Source: Limonium bicolor (Eukaryota; Streptophyta; Magnoliopsida; Caryophyllales; Plumbaginaceae). Taken from it: DNA of 64,000 nt. This document shows, piece by piece, positions 12,557 through 23,334 of the stretch. The position numbers and the translations under genes are program-made. Each line of letters begins with the position of its first letter. The stretch's first letter is position 1. Location: assembly GCA_023374045.1 (NCBI GenBank), contig CM041781.1, positions 144,762,982-144,826,981 of the forward strand. The letters are read 5' to 3'. A model generated the notes under the pieces. That model searched no databases, was not told the DNA's origin, and saw only the letters and a list, made by a program, of their open reading frames with translations.

Positions 12557-13879
12557 CACTAGTAGAAAAAATGTTTTTAACCACGGTTATTTTGCCTATA
12601 TACCACGGTTAGGAACCGTGGTTTATGCTCGCGTCGCATATAGAAAATTTCCTATATACCACGGTTGAAAACCATCATTTAAAAGAAGACTATATACCAC
12701 GGTTTGCTATAACCGTCGTTTAAGACCATTTTTGGACGCAGTCCTCACCGGTTTTAAATGACGGTTAAGGTCAGAACTGTGGTATAAAGTCCTTTTATAC
12801 GACGGTTAAAGGTGAAAACCGTGGTATATTATCTATAAAATCAACGAATAAACCACGGTTATACATATAACCGTGGTTTATAGTCTATGAACTCTTTTTC
12901 AAAATCGCCAGCGATTTAGAAGCGCCGCTTCACAGATCTCAAACAGAGCAACAGAAGAGAATGAAGAGGCTATAGAACATGTATGTCCCTTGTTTGTGAT
13001 TTATGGTTGCAAAATAATGAGTGAAGAACTCTGGCGTAGTATGTTCCTTGTTCGCGGTGGGTTGCAAAATTACCGTGAGAAGAATGAAGAATGGAGGCGC
13101 AGGCCATGTTCCTTGTTCGCCGGTTATGGTTGCGAAAATTGTAGTGAGTGGAGATGATGCAGAGCATGTGTTCCTTGTTCTAGGTGTAAGCTGCAAAAAA
13201 TATCGAAAAACAAGAGAATGAGTGAGGACGGAGCATGTTCCTTGTGCGTTGGTGAGGGTTGCAAAAATTACCGTCAAGTTGAAGACAATGAAGAATAGTT
13301 GTAGAGCATGTTCGTTAGTTGGGTTCCAAAATTACCGTGAGGTTGAAGAGAATGAAGAAGAGTTGCAGAGCATGTTCGTCGGTTTGGGTTCCAAAATTAC
13401 CGTGACATTGAAGAGAATGAAGAAGAGTTGGAGAGCTTCGTCGGTTTGGGTTCCAAAATTACCTTGAGAATATAAGAGAATAGATAGAAAGAGCCGCGTT
13501 AAATTTGGGCCGAAAATTAAAAATCCCGCCTAGACTATATTCCACGGTTGACAAAAAAACCGTGGTTTAATATAGTAAGATGTGCAATATAAATGACAGT
13601 TGCCTAGGAACCGTGGTATATAGGTACCCTATATACGACGGTTCTCCAAGAACCGTGGTATATTCACTCTGGCGTGTACTATATACCACGGTTGCCCGGA
13701 AAACCGTGGTATATCAGTAACCTATATACGACGGTTCTCCAAAACCCGTGGTATATGCACTCCGGTGTGTACCTTAAATGACGGTTTCTATGAAAACCGT
13801 GGTTTATAAACTTTAAACCACGGTTTTCCTTTTAACCGTGGTTTAAACGCCGTCATTAAAAACATTTTTTCTACTTGTG
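12557..13879. mobile_element. CACTA3: non-autonomous 1.3-kb CACTA element
   Basis: Left end CACTAGTAGAAAAAATG at 12557 and right end CATTTTTTCTACTTGTG to 13879 form inverted repeats with one mismatch. The 3-bp duplication AGT is at 12554-12556 and 13880-13882. Both subterminal zones (12585-12890, 13535-13860) are packed with TATACCACGGTT and AACCGTGGTATA words in both orientations. The centre (12976-13470) is a tandem module array, not a transposase. Mobility would need a CACTA transposase supplied elsewhere. Confidence 0.92.
12976..13470 (+). repeat. Tandem 60-70 bp module in the core of CACTA3
   Basis: About eight degenerate copies of a module whose core reads TGTTCCTTGTTCG, then 5-8 variable bases, then GGGTTGCAAAATTACCG, then GAAGAGAATGAAGAA-like text. 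Related modules occur near the 5' ends of CACTA1, CACTA2 and CACTA4, although their terminal and subterminal sequences differ. Open frames across it reflect the repeat and not a known protein. Confidence 0.75.
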
Positions 13880-16800
13880 AGTAATAGAAGTTTACATACC
13901 GTAAGATCTTGTTGTTAATAAAATGTTTTAATAATAAATACCAGTTGTTTCGGAAACTACCCGGGGAGTGTGAGGTGATGCGTTGGAGTAAATCCTCGGG
14001 AACAAGGTAGATAACCCATGGTGTAAGGTATGGTTTTCTTGCAACCTGTGTCCTACTGGGTTACACCGGCTTGTATGCCAACTTGATTTTCTATGTGTTT
14101 GCCACCTTGCAAGATAAAGCATGAAATGAGTTTATAGTAATTCATTAATGTGGCGTAAATAATTCCGATACCGTTTAGCCTTATTTATGTGTTAAACCGT
14201 AGCTAACTGACTCTAGGATCACATAAGAGTTCGGTATCCGGATTAAACGTCCCAACCCACAGGAACGTACTAACTACGGCTATCCGTGCTTTAGTTGTAT
14301 ATTGTGGTTATGTGTGTTATGTGTTGCCTTTGTTTAATGTATCGTTGTTTAACGAATGTTGTTGTCCATGTTTGTCGAATGGGATGTTACCTCCCTGGTG
14401 CGTGATTAACCAAACTTGTAACACCAAATGGTGTATGTATGTGATAAGTTCCATAGAGGAACTTCTAACTAATATGTATATATTATGGGGGGTGAGGAAT
14501 CCGGTCATTCCGGTCGCGCGTGTTGTTTGGGAGTTGATGTATACAGTTTCTTTAACTCCCTCTCTGTTATGTTATGGTTGTTTTTCCTTCTTGGAATTCA
14601 ATCTCCCATGAGCTTAACCAAGGCTCACCTACCTGACTTTTATTTGGGCTAGGGGGAATCATGTGTAAAGTTTGTTTGGGAGTTGATGCCAATATTCGCT
14701 TTGACTCCCACTCTGTTATTGATTGGTTTTCCTTCTTGGAATTCAATCACCCATAAGCCTAAGATCAATGGCTTTCCTACTCGATTGTTGTTCGGGCTAG
14801 GGGGAATACTGTTATGTTATGGTTGTTCTCTTTCTTTGGGTTACAACCACCCACAAGCTTAACCAAGGCTTACCTACCTCATCACTATTGGAGCTAGGGG
14901 GAAATTGTGTATGGTGTGATCGGGCCAATATTAAGGCCGACACATCTATGTGAAGTATGTTGTTATGTTGTGTACGTTGATCTCCAAAATCAACCCCGTA
15001 TAAATATAAGGGGTAATTAAGTATAACCCGATTAAATGGGTATGTGTCGTCTAGCAAGGAATAGCTCCATTAGGGTAGAACCCTCAAGGGCCAAATGATG
15101 CAATAGTGTGATCTAACCAATGTGATGTGTTAATTTATGTTTGTATCCTGTTCATCGGTTGTGTGATTTATAAGCATGATATATGTGTATAGTTTCATGC
15201 ATGTTTTAAATATAATTGACCGCATGCTCAGACGACAAATAGTTGTGTGTGGCCCGGTAGCATGCGGGCTGCAGGATTACCATACCAGCAAAGGTGCTGA
15301 CCCCCTTTGGGGGCCCCCATACTTTTCAGGTACAATGGAGCTGGCAGCCGTTCGAGAGTAGGACGGGGTAACCGTTTACGTATGGGTGGTTAATTAGTTT
15401 AGCGTGATATCGATAGAGGAATGTATTAGACTCGGTACAGTTTGGTTTGTAATTGTAATTGTGTTCAGAATATAATGGAGTTGTAAATGTAAAGTGTAAT
15501 GCTCGGTAATCTTGTCCATCAGACCGGTACGTTGTGTATGTAGTAGCCTTGTTAGCCACGTGGGTGGCTAACGGCGTGTAACACCCATTGATTTAGTCAG
15601 TGTTTATGATATAAGTTCCGCTGCGGTTAATGATTAAGTGTGGTGTTATTAGTTGGGGTGTTACATTATAAGTGTGACAATTGGTCAACAAAGACTAAAA
15701 TACCCCTTGTTATAATATGGGGGCCGGTTTTCTTAGTGACTCACCACACTTACAAGGAAAAATAAGCTAAGTAAAGACTTAAAGTAAAAGCACTATTTGC
15801 TTTACTACTTAAATATCTCCAAAAGTAAACTTATCTTCACTTCTCATTTCCCTCTTCATTTCCCTCTTCATTTCCCATGCCTCCAAGCTCTCTTCTATCT
15901 CCTTCTTGCTCTCCATTCACGGTTTTGCAATAGTACCACCACCATATATCATCTTCAACCTCTTGTAACTCCTAGCTCACTTTCCCAAACCAAAAACAAA
16001 GGCCACCATTCTCTTAGTCTCATCAAGCTCTTCATTCCTATTTTCTCAAAATTCCAAGGGCTCCATTTCGGTGCCAAGAGGAATCTCCATGGGAGGAGCT
16101 TGAGCTCATCTTCTCACATATTGTTGTTCTCCTTTGCTTCTAGGTAAGGAAACTCAAAGAAAAATAACATTTCCTTCATGTTTGTATGTTGTCCGAAAAA
16201 CACCATTAATGGTGCCCTTTACCTTGCTTGTTTTAGCTTCATTTGAATCTTTCAAGGGCTTGGAGGAGTCCTCTCTTGCTACATATCCAAACTCACTTTC
16301 AAATCCAAGGTAAAACAATCATCTAAATGTTCTAAGACAATATATATGTATCTAGGGTTTACAATGAGATGAAGCATAAAGCTTGTATACTCATTTCATT
16401 ATTTGTATATTGTTTAGAAGTTGACAAGAAACCAAACACCCTTACCGATTTTTAAACAAGGAAACAAGAAAGAAGTTTGTGAGGAAAAGAGGTAAATATG
16501 CTAACCCAATGTAGCTTATAATGTCTTAGGAGAAATGAGCTTATATTGCTTATTAAAACTACTTAAGGAATGGTAAATGACTTAGAAAAATGCTCTCAAG
16601 GGCTTAGTAAAAGGCATATGTGTTGTTGAGTGTATTTGCAGGTCAAAGGCAAATATATTGTGGAAATTCAGTGTTTAAGATTTATGCATCTTAAGGGCCT
16701 AAGAGCCATGCTATTTAAGGGTCTAAGTGCCAAGCAATTTAAATTATGCACTATATTATGATGTAGTGTAGTTTGGGTGAAATTTGTGTATAAGAATGTT

Positions 16801-17345
16801 GTTGATGGATTTTAGTGTTCTTGGATGTTTAATGGTGAAAACAATGTGTTTTGGTGTAACAAGATGATAGTAGAACCCATGTCAAAAATTAGGTAATATA
16901 TAAAAGTTTTAAAGTGTCTAAATGAGTTTAGGTGAACTAGGAAGTGTTAGAAGTGACTAGGTATATTACTAGGGAAAGAAAGTTTATTAAGGTGCTTTAG
17001 AGTACAAGAAGAACTTAGGCACTATCTTAGAGATTGTAGAAATCAAACGAGTGTTTTGGAATACACCAAGTCATTTTGGAGTGTGTTGAGACTTATGCAA
17101 ACTTTGGTAAACTAGGAGAAAGTATGAACTTGTGAAGGGATTTCAAGAATGACATAAGGACATGAGGTTTGTGAGAAAACATGCTTGAAAGATGATGTTT
17201 AATGGAGAGGAAATACTTTGGCATAATGGTTATTATAGGCATGAAACACCACCTGGAAATCTAAGGAGAAGACATTATAAGTGTTAGGAGTTTTAGTAAG
17301 AAATGAACAAGTGTTTAAGAGTGTAGAAAATGAACTTTCCTACAC

Positions 17346-17594
17346 GTCCGAACTTCCGTGCGAATTTGGAAGTCCGAACGTGCCCTGTTGCGTTAAGCTT
17401 TCTGAGTCTCGGCCACTGTCCGAACTTCTGTCTGACCCTTGAAGTTCGGACACGGCCATCGCTTTTCTCTGATTTTTCCTCGACCTATGTCTGAACTTAG
17501 GAAGGTCGGACACAAGTTCGGACATATGTCTGGGTTTACCCTTTGAGTCTCGACTTGCGTCCGAACTTGGGAAGCTCGGACACAAGTTCGGATA
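17346..17594. repeat. Hairpin-word array of LTR-b (TCCGAAC / GTTCGGA)
   Basis: Repeated GTCCGAACTT and AAGTTCGGACA words in units of about 70-80 bp, using the same words as LTR-a. It is flanked downstream by CCACTGTGTTGGCC and an AT-rich stretch. Confidence 0.85.
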
Positions 17595-19056
17595 GGCCAC
17601 TGTGTTGGCCAAAAATGTTGTTTATAACAAGTGTGAAATAAAATAACTAGTTGTGTGAAGTAATAAGTTAACAACGAACTAGTGTGTTAATTAACTGACG
17701 TTACTAAATGTGTATAGGATTCTTCAAAGGTGGAAACCAGTCGAAGCAAGGACCAAGGTATGGTTTTCTTGCAGTCTGTTGCCTACTGGTTTACACCGGC
17801 TTGTGTGTTGTTTGTTTTCTGTGTGTTTATGACCTTGTAAGATTTAAGTCATATAATGAGTTTACAGTTGTTAAATATTATTGTATTGTTAAGTGTGACT
17901 CTCTCTTCCCTTGTGTGTGTCTAACAAGACTTAACCAATTACTTGGGATCTGTTTATTGAGTTCAATGCTGAACCACTAACAAGTGCTAACGGGGGAAGT
18001 GAGGAGTCCGGTCTGTTCCGGCCACGCGTGTGATTATGGGAGTCGATGTCATAGCCGGTTCGATTCTCATTGTATGTTATGGTTGTTTTCCAATTTGGTT
18101 TCCAACCTTCCCTTTAGCTTAACCAAGGCTATTTTACTGACTCACGTCGGGCCACAGGGGCATACTATGTTTGTTTCGGTGTGCTTGGATCACTATATCC
18201 GAGGCACCTTGTGTTAAGTTATCCGTTCAATAACATGACGGTAACGAGTTATGTAACGAGCTTAGCATGAGTTTGGCAACAACCTCTAGGCTCTCCATGG
18301 GAACTAATTGTGTTGGTTCATCTCCTAAAAGGAATTGTTCTTGTGTGTTATGTGTGAAGTTGTATGCAATACTCTTGCTATGATATATATATGTTGTATG
18401 TTTAAGATGAACGCCATGTCATCATGACAATTAGTTGCGCGTATCCCGGTAGCCGATGGGCTGCGCGTTAACCATACCAGCCAAGGGTTGCTGACCCCCT
18501 CGGGGCTCCATATTTCTTTTACTGCAGGATGAGGATCGAGGAAGTGGAAGTGGAATGACTTTAGATTCTAGGATGCAAGATTACTTTTGATTATTTTTGG
18601 AGTTGAGCCCGGGATGCGCCTGTGTTCCCGTGGCGATATATTTTTTTTGTTACCGTTGTAGTACAGTGACGGCCGTTGACAGTTTGTAGTGACAGTTTGT
18701 GATGTACAGTTACAGTGTATGGATGTAGTTACAAACTCGGTATTATGTTTATGTATTAATGGTTACTAGTTCTATGCTCGGGAGTCTGATCATCAGACCG
18801 GTACACTCGTATTTATTCTGCCTTGTTGACCACGTGGGTGGTTAACGGCGTTGTTGTAGCACCAAATCATTTAGATATTGTTTAGTTGTTTAATTCCACT
18901 GCGATTTCAAGTATTGTTAAGTGCGTAGTAGGGGTGTTACAAAGTGACAGCTTTTATGTTATACTATAACCATAGTATAAAAGTTATCTACTAAGGTTAC
19001 ATTATAACATAAAAGCTGTCACTTATTGTGCATAGAAGCTGTCACTTATTGCTATC

Positions 19057-19421
19057 ATTTGTTAAAGTCGCTTAACATTCAAACTCAGGGGGAATCGTAC
19101 TTAGGGGGAATATCTCAATCTTTAATTGCCAAGAGTTTTTCATCTAGTTTTTTTTAAAAAGGTATGATGCACCCCACATCACAATGTATGCTAGGTATTC
19201 CATTGACTGCATGCAATCTACAGACATTCATGTCCAAGTGTTTGAAGATTCTCCAACCTATCGATGTTAAAAACTGAAGAAGATGCGAATCCAATCCAAA
19301 CTGAAGATGGAGAAGTGTATACCTCTCCACCTCGTTTCCATCCATAAGTCATGAAAATCATCAACCGGGCGATCTGGTACCACTTTATCTTCATATAGCC
19401 CCATGCCACATATAATCGACT
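19057..19421. other. Unassigned host-like sequence between the MITE and element 1
   Basis: No transposon landmark is visible. On the minus strand, 19218-19409 contains a short frame with DRLENLQTL, a phrase reminiscent of leucine-rich repeats of plant NBS-LRR proteins. The match is too short to call. It may be a remnant of the older DNA that received these insertions. Confidence 0.25.
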
Positions 19422-20053
19422 AAGCGGAAATACCCCAAACCTTAGTATGTTGGTTAAACTTAAAACATGGTATATTAAGACTAAAAAGAGTCTTAGAAAC
19501 CTTAGTAAACAAATTTAAACAAAAGGAAAAACAAATGTGCTTTAAAGTCAATAAGAGCTAAAATGTGCTCTAAGCTTGGGATAAACTTGAGTAAGGCCTA
19601 ATGAGCTTACCAAGACTTCATTTATATACTAATGAACATATTAAACCAATTACCAAAGAAAACCAAGCTTGAAAACAAGTTAAAACTCAAAATGTGCTTT
19701 AAGAAGTCTTAAAGCACGTTTTTGAAAAATTGTCTTGTAAATGAGTTTTGAATGGCTAAATGTCCATCATTACTCTTAAATATATATGTGTACTATATAG
19801 TATCACATTTGGGTGGCTATATTAGTGGGAAATCAAAAATTTCACTTCTATGTGCCTTGTATAGGTGAATAGTACTTTTTATAAGCTATTTTGTAACATA
19901 TGTTGTATTAAGTAATTAAATTGACAAACAAAGACTAAAACACCCCACACTAATATAAGGGGCCGGTTTTTATAAGGGTGTGACTCACCACTCTCTTATT
20001 AAGGTATTAAGTAAGTAAAGATAAGTAAATAAGCTACCTTTTTACTTTATAAG

Positions 20054-20062
20054 TATAAATAT
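20054..20062 (+). promoter_or_regulatory. Likely TATA box of the element 1 LTR promoter
   Basis: TATAAATAT stands about 630 bp into the LTR and is followed 30-40 bp later by a pyrimidine-rich CTCATTTCCC stretch suited to transcription start. The 3' LTR has the same word at 30326-30334, and related AAATATCT words stand at the same place in LTR-b and in the LTR at 60854. If right, U3 is only about 0.65 kb and the hairpin array lies in the transcribed leader. Confidence 0.6.
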
Positions 20063-21663
20063 CTCTTAAAGCAAATTCTATCTTCATTCTCTCATTTCCC
20101 TCCTTGCTCACACGGTTTCCCACTCATCTTCTCCCTTCTTCTTTGTTCTCTCACGATAAACCACTACCACCATTAAAACACAAGCTTTGACCACTTGCTA
20201 AATCTAGCTCACTTGTCCAAATCAAAAACAAATACCACCAATCTCTTCCTCTCATCAAGCTCTTCATTCCTATCTTCTCAAAACTCCTAGAGCTCCATTT
20301 CGGTGCCAAGGTGTTCCACCATTGAAGGAGCTTGAGCTTGGATTTCTACATATTATTACTCTCCTTTACTTCTAGGTAAGGAATCTCAAACAAAAATCAA
20401 GTTTCCTCCTTGTTTTTGTCATGTCCGAAAATACACATTGATATAGCTCATTGTGTGACTTTGTTCTAGCTTCATTTCAACTCTTCATGGACTAGGTGGA
20501 GTCCTCTCTTGTTGTATATCCAAACTCTCTTCAAAGAACAAGGTAAAACAACTACATTAATGTTTTTGAAACAATGTCAAATTAGGGTTTACAATGAGAT
20601 GAAGCCTATAGCTTGAATACTCATTATTGAGTTGGTATATTGTTTAGAACTTGTCAAGGAATCAAGTACTCTATTGGTTTTCTAAAGGAAACAAGAAAGG
20701 AGTTATCTTGCAAAAGAGGTAAATCTACTAACCTAATGCTATTTTAATGCCTTAGGAGAAATGAGCTTATAATGCTTATTAAAACTATCTAAAGAGCAAT
20801 GGTGAATGACTTAGTAAAGTGTTCTTAAGAGACTAGTAAAGGGCATATGTGTATGTTGAGTGTATTTGCAGGTTAAAGGCATATATATTGTGGAAATTCA
20901 GTGTTTATGATTTAAGCACTTTAAGGGCCTAAGAGCCATGCATTTTAAGGGCCTAAGTGCCATGCAAACTATATTGTGCACTATGTTGTAATGTGGTGTA
21001 AATTTGGTGAAATTATGTATGTGAGTGTTCTTGATGATTTTAGATGATCTTGTGTGTTTAAAGGAGAAGGTAAAGTGTTTGGGCTTAGTAATGTTCTAAG
21101 GGAACCCATGTCAAAATTTAGGTAAGAAGCAAGAAGTTTTAAGTGTTTACATAAGGTTTGGTGAGTTAGAAAGTGTAGGAGATGAATAAGAAGTTTATGA
21201 TGTTCTTAAGGAATTTTGATGAACTAGGAAACATTCTAGAGTGTAATAAGGACTTAGGCATGATCTTGAGATTAAGTAGGTACCAAAGTCACTTGGGACT
21301 TAGGTAAATACCTAGGCAAACTTTGGTAAAATAAGGAGGAGTGTACACTAGGAAAAGAGTTTCAAGAAGGAGATAAGGAATTAGTGTGAGAGATGATGCT
21401 TGGGAGATGATGTTAAGTTAAGGAGAAAGCATTTGGGATAGTAGTTACCATAGGTGAGAAACACCATCTAGGAAACCTAGTATGAAATAACATAAGTGTT
21501 AAGGAATTTTTACAAGGAAATAAGTAAAGGCTTAAGGAGATAGAAAATGAGTTTCATGGATGTTGTATGTGGATGTAAGGTTACCAAATGTTGTTAGGAA
21601 GCATTAAGAGGCCTTAGGAGAAGTTTGGTGAAGAATTGGAAAGTTTGGGTAAGTTTAGAAGGC

Positions 21664-21940
21664 GACCGACCCAGGGGCCGACCCAGTTTGTGGGTCGGTC
21701 GAGCCTCTGTAAAATGTTAGGAAAATGTTCGTGACGGTCCGACCCAAAAGGGTGGGTCGGACATGGGTCGGACATGGGTGGACGACCGGTCTGTAAAATG
21801 TAAAATGTTGAAAATGTCGCACATGGACCGACCCAGAATGGTGGGTCGGACATGGGTCGGTCAAGGTAAGGTTCTTCAGACCCGAAGACCACTGGGAGGG
21901 TCCGACCCAGTTGTGGGTCGGACGGTGGGTCGGTCGGACC
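21664..21940. repeat. Hairpin-word array, 5' LTR of element 1 (CCGACCC / GGGTCGG)
   Basis: Three to four units with CCGACCCA and TGGGTCGG words in inverted order, separated by AT-rich spacers of the type CTGTAAAATGTTAGG. An A-tract and CAGAAAAGAATGTGACTTAT follow at once; that downstream text is shared with the LTR at 60854, whose array uses other words. Confidence 0.88.
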
Positions 21941-22895
21941 AAAACATGTAAAAAAAAAAAAAACAGAAAAGAATGTGACTTATGTAGTTAACCCTAGGGT
22001 ATTTAATGAAGGTAACCTAGGGTAAGATAGGCATTAAACATGTCATACAAGCATGTTGAATATATAGTAAGTGTGAAGTTAAATAATTAATTAACCGACC
22101 TTACTAATGTGTATAGGATTCTCTCAAGGTGGGAACGAAACAAGGCAAGGACCAAGGTATGGTTTTCTTGCAGTCTGTTGCCTAACGGTTTACACCGGCT
22201 TGGGTGTTGTTTGTTTTCTGAGTGTTTACGACCTTATAAGATTAAGGCATGAAAAGAGTTTACAGTTGTTATATATTATGATGTTGTGTTATTATGACTC
22301 CTTTCCCTTGGTGTGTCTAACAAGACCTAAATGTTGCTTGTATGTGACTTGACAAATGTTGTGTGTTCACTAACAAGTGCTAATCGGGGGGAGTGAGGAG
22401 TCCGGTATGTTCCGGCCACGCGTGTGATGGATGGGGGTCGTTATCATATCCAGTTCGGCTCCCTAGGTGTATGTTTAGGTGGTATTCCAATTTGGTTTCA
22501 ACCTTCCCTTAGCTTATCCAAAGCTAGTTTACTGACTCACGTCGGGCCATAGGGGCATACTGTGTTGTTTGGTGTGCTTGGGATCACTATATCCGACACA
22601 CCTTGGGTTTAAGTCAACCGTTCAAATAACAGGATGGTGATGAGGTAATTAACGAGCTTTGTATGGGTTTGGCAACAATCTCTATGCTCATGGTATGTAC
22701 TAACTGTGGTGGAAGGATCTTAATGTGAACCGTTCTTGTGGTGGTATGTATTGATGATGTGATGCTATGCAATTTCCCTTGCTATGCTATGGTATATGTG
22801 TATATATATGTTGGTTGTTCTAAAATGAATGCCATGTTATTATGACAATTGGTTGCGCGTATCCCGTTAGTCGATGGGCTGCGCGTTAGCCATAC

Positions 22896-22922
22896 CAGCA
22901 AAGGTGCTGACCCCCTCGGGGG
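22896..22922 (+). promoter_or_regulatory. Conserved paired hairpins in the LTR leader
   Basis: Two adjacent stem-loops: CAGCAAAGGTGCTG, then CCCCCTCGGGGG. Counterparts occur at about 4790-4825, 15290-15325, 18475-18505, 33213-33240, 37535-37565 and 46985-47015. Loop and stem bases vary but pairing is kept, for example CCCCCTTTGGGGG in LTR-c. A structured RNA role in the leader is inferred. Confidence 0.6.
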
Positions 22923-23206
22923 CCCCATATTTTATTTGATTGCAGGATGAGGATCGAAGAGGCTGAGTGGCTCTAGGTCCTAGGCGGTAGATATACTTTT
23001 GGATAAGTAGGTTGTTGAGCCCGGGATGCGCCTGTGCTCCCGAGGCGTACATGTTGATACCTTGTTATACAGTTATGGATGATTATGGTTTGGAGATGAT
23101 TGTAAATTAAATACTCGGTATTGTCGGTTATGTTTATATATGGATGTTAGTTACTATGCTCGGGAGTCTGATCATCAGACCGATACACATGTATTTATTC
23201 TGCCTA

Positions 23207-23228
23207 GTTAACCACGTGGGTGGTTAAC
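23207..23228 (+). promoter_or_regulatory. Terminal hairpin near the end of the LTR (GTTAACCAC / GTGGTTAAC)
   Basis: A 9-bp perfect stem with the loop GTGG contains a G-box-like CACGTG. In element 2 and LTR-c the arms read GTTAGCCAC and GTGGCTAAC, a compensatory A-T to G-C change. The stem lies about 90 bp before the LTR end in every family. DNA or RNA function is unknown. Confidence 0.6.
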
Positions 23229-23322
23229 GGCGTTGTAACACCAAAGCGATAGTTAATTTGGTTGGTTATTTCCGCTGCGACTTCGGTAGATGATAGGAGC
23301 GTTGTAGGGGTGTTACAAAAAG

Positions 23323-23334
23323 TGGTATCAGAGC
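23323..23334 (+). other. Primer binding site, initiator tRNA-Met type
   Basis: TGGTATCAGAGC begins 5 bases after the LTR and is the usual complement of plant initiator tRNA-Met used by chromoviruses. It overlaps a stem, ATCAGAGCG paired with CGCTCTGAT (23327-23350), so part of the site can be sequestered in a hairpin. Confidence 0.92.

Larger units (their letters stand above)
10092..15665 (+). mobile_element. Solo LTR-c (related gypsy family), nested in LTR-b
   Basis: Starts TGAAATACCCCAAACC at 10092 and ends GGGGTGTTACA at 15665. The 5-bp duplication TTATA is perfect (10087-10091 and 15666-15670). Without the CACTA inside, it is about 4.25 kb. It diverges more from the other LTRs than they do from each other but keeps the common ends, a hairpin array (12246-12348), the paired hairpins near 15290 and the terminal hairpin near 15552. 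No coding capacity. Confidence 0.92.
9606..18941 (+). mobile_element. Solo LTR-b (Tekay/Del-type), interrupted by LTR-c
   Basis: Starts TGAAATACCCCAAACC at 9606 and ends GGGGTGTTACA at 18941, with the 5-bp duplication AAGTG at 9601-9605 and 18942-18946. The left piece is 9606-10086 and the right piece 15671-18941; LTR-c lies between them. It has no internal region, so it is a solo LTR. It keeps the family landmarks: the AG|GTAAGG donor-like word near 16142, TATTTGCAG near 16640, CCAAGGTATGG near 17755, the double hairpin near 18475 and the terminal hairpin near 18828. Confidence 0.9.
9575..19050. mobile_element. Small inverted-repeat MITE split by a nest of LTRs
   Basis: The left arm (9575-9605) reads AATAAGTGACAGCTTCTATG and then a second AATAAGTG. 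The right arm (18947-19050) ends with the inverse, CTGTCACTTATT, and contains the same internal duplication of the arm. Together they make an element of about 135 bp with terminal inverted repeats. The sequence GCTATC flanks both ends (9569-9574, 19051-19056); the identity extends to TTATTGCTATC if bases shared with the repeat are counted, so duplication length and superfamily are uncertain. LTR-b inserted 31 bp from the left end. Confidence 0.75.
19426..23317 (+). repeat. 5' LTR of element 1
   Basis: Long LTR of about 3.9 kb ending GGGGTGTTACA directly before the primer binding site. It differs from the 3' LTR mainly by small indels and in the hairpin array. Inside it are a TATA box (20054), splice-like words (TTCTAG|GTAAGG near 20374; TATTTGCAG near 20873; CCAAGGTATGG near 22154; ATTGCAG|GATGAGG near 22944), a hairpin array, a paired hairpin and a terminal hairpin. 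No protein-coding gene was identified. Confidence 0.93.

Noticed and set aside
12939..13467. Several open frames in the core of CACTA3
   Set aside because: They follow a tandem 60-70 bp module on both strands and match no transposase.
19154..19409. NBS-LRR gene fragment
   Set aside because: Only one short leucine-rich phrase supports it, and no kinase-2 or NB-ARC motif is visible.
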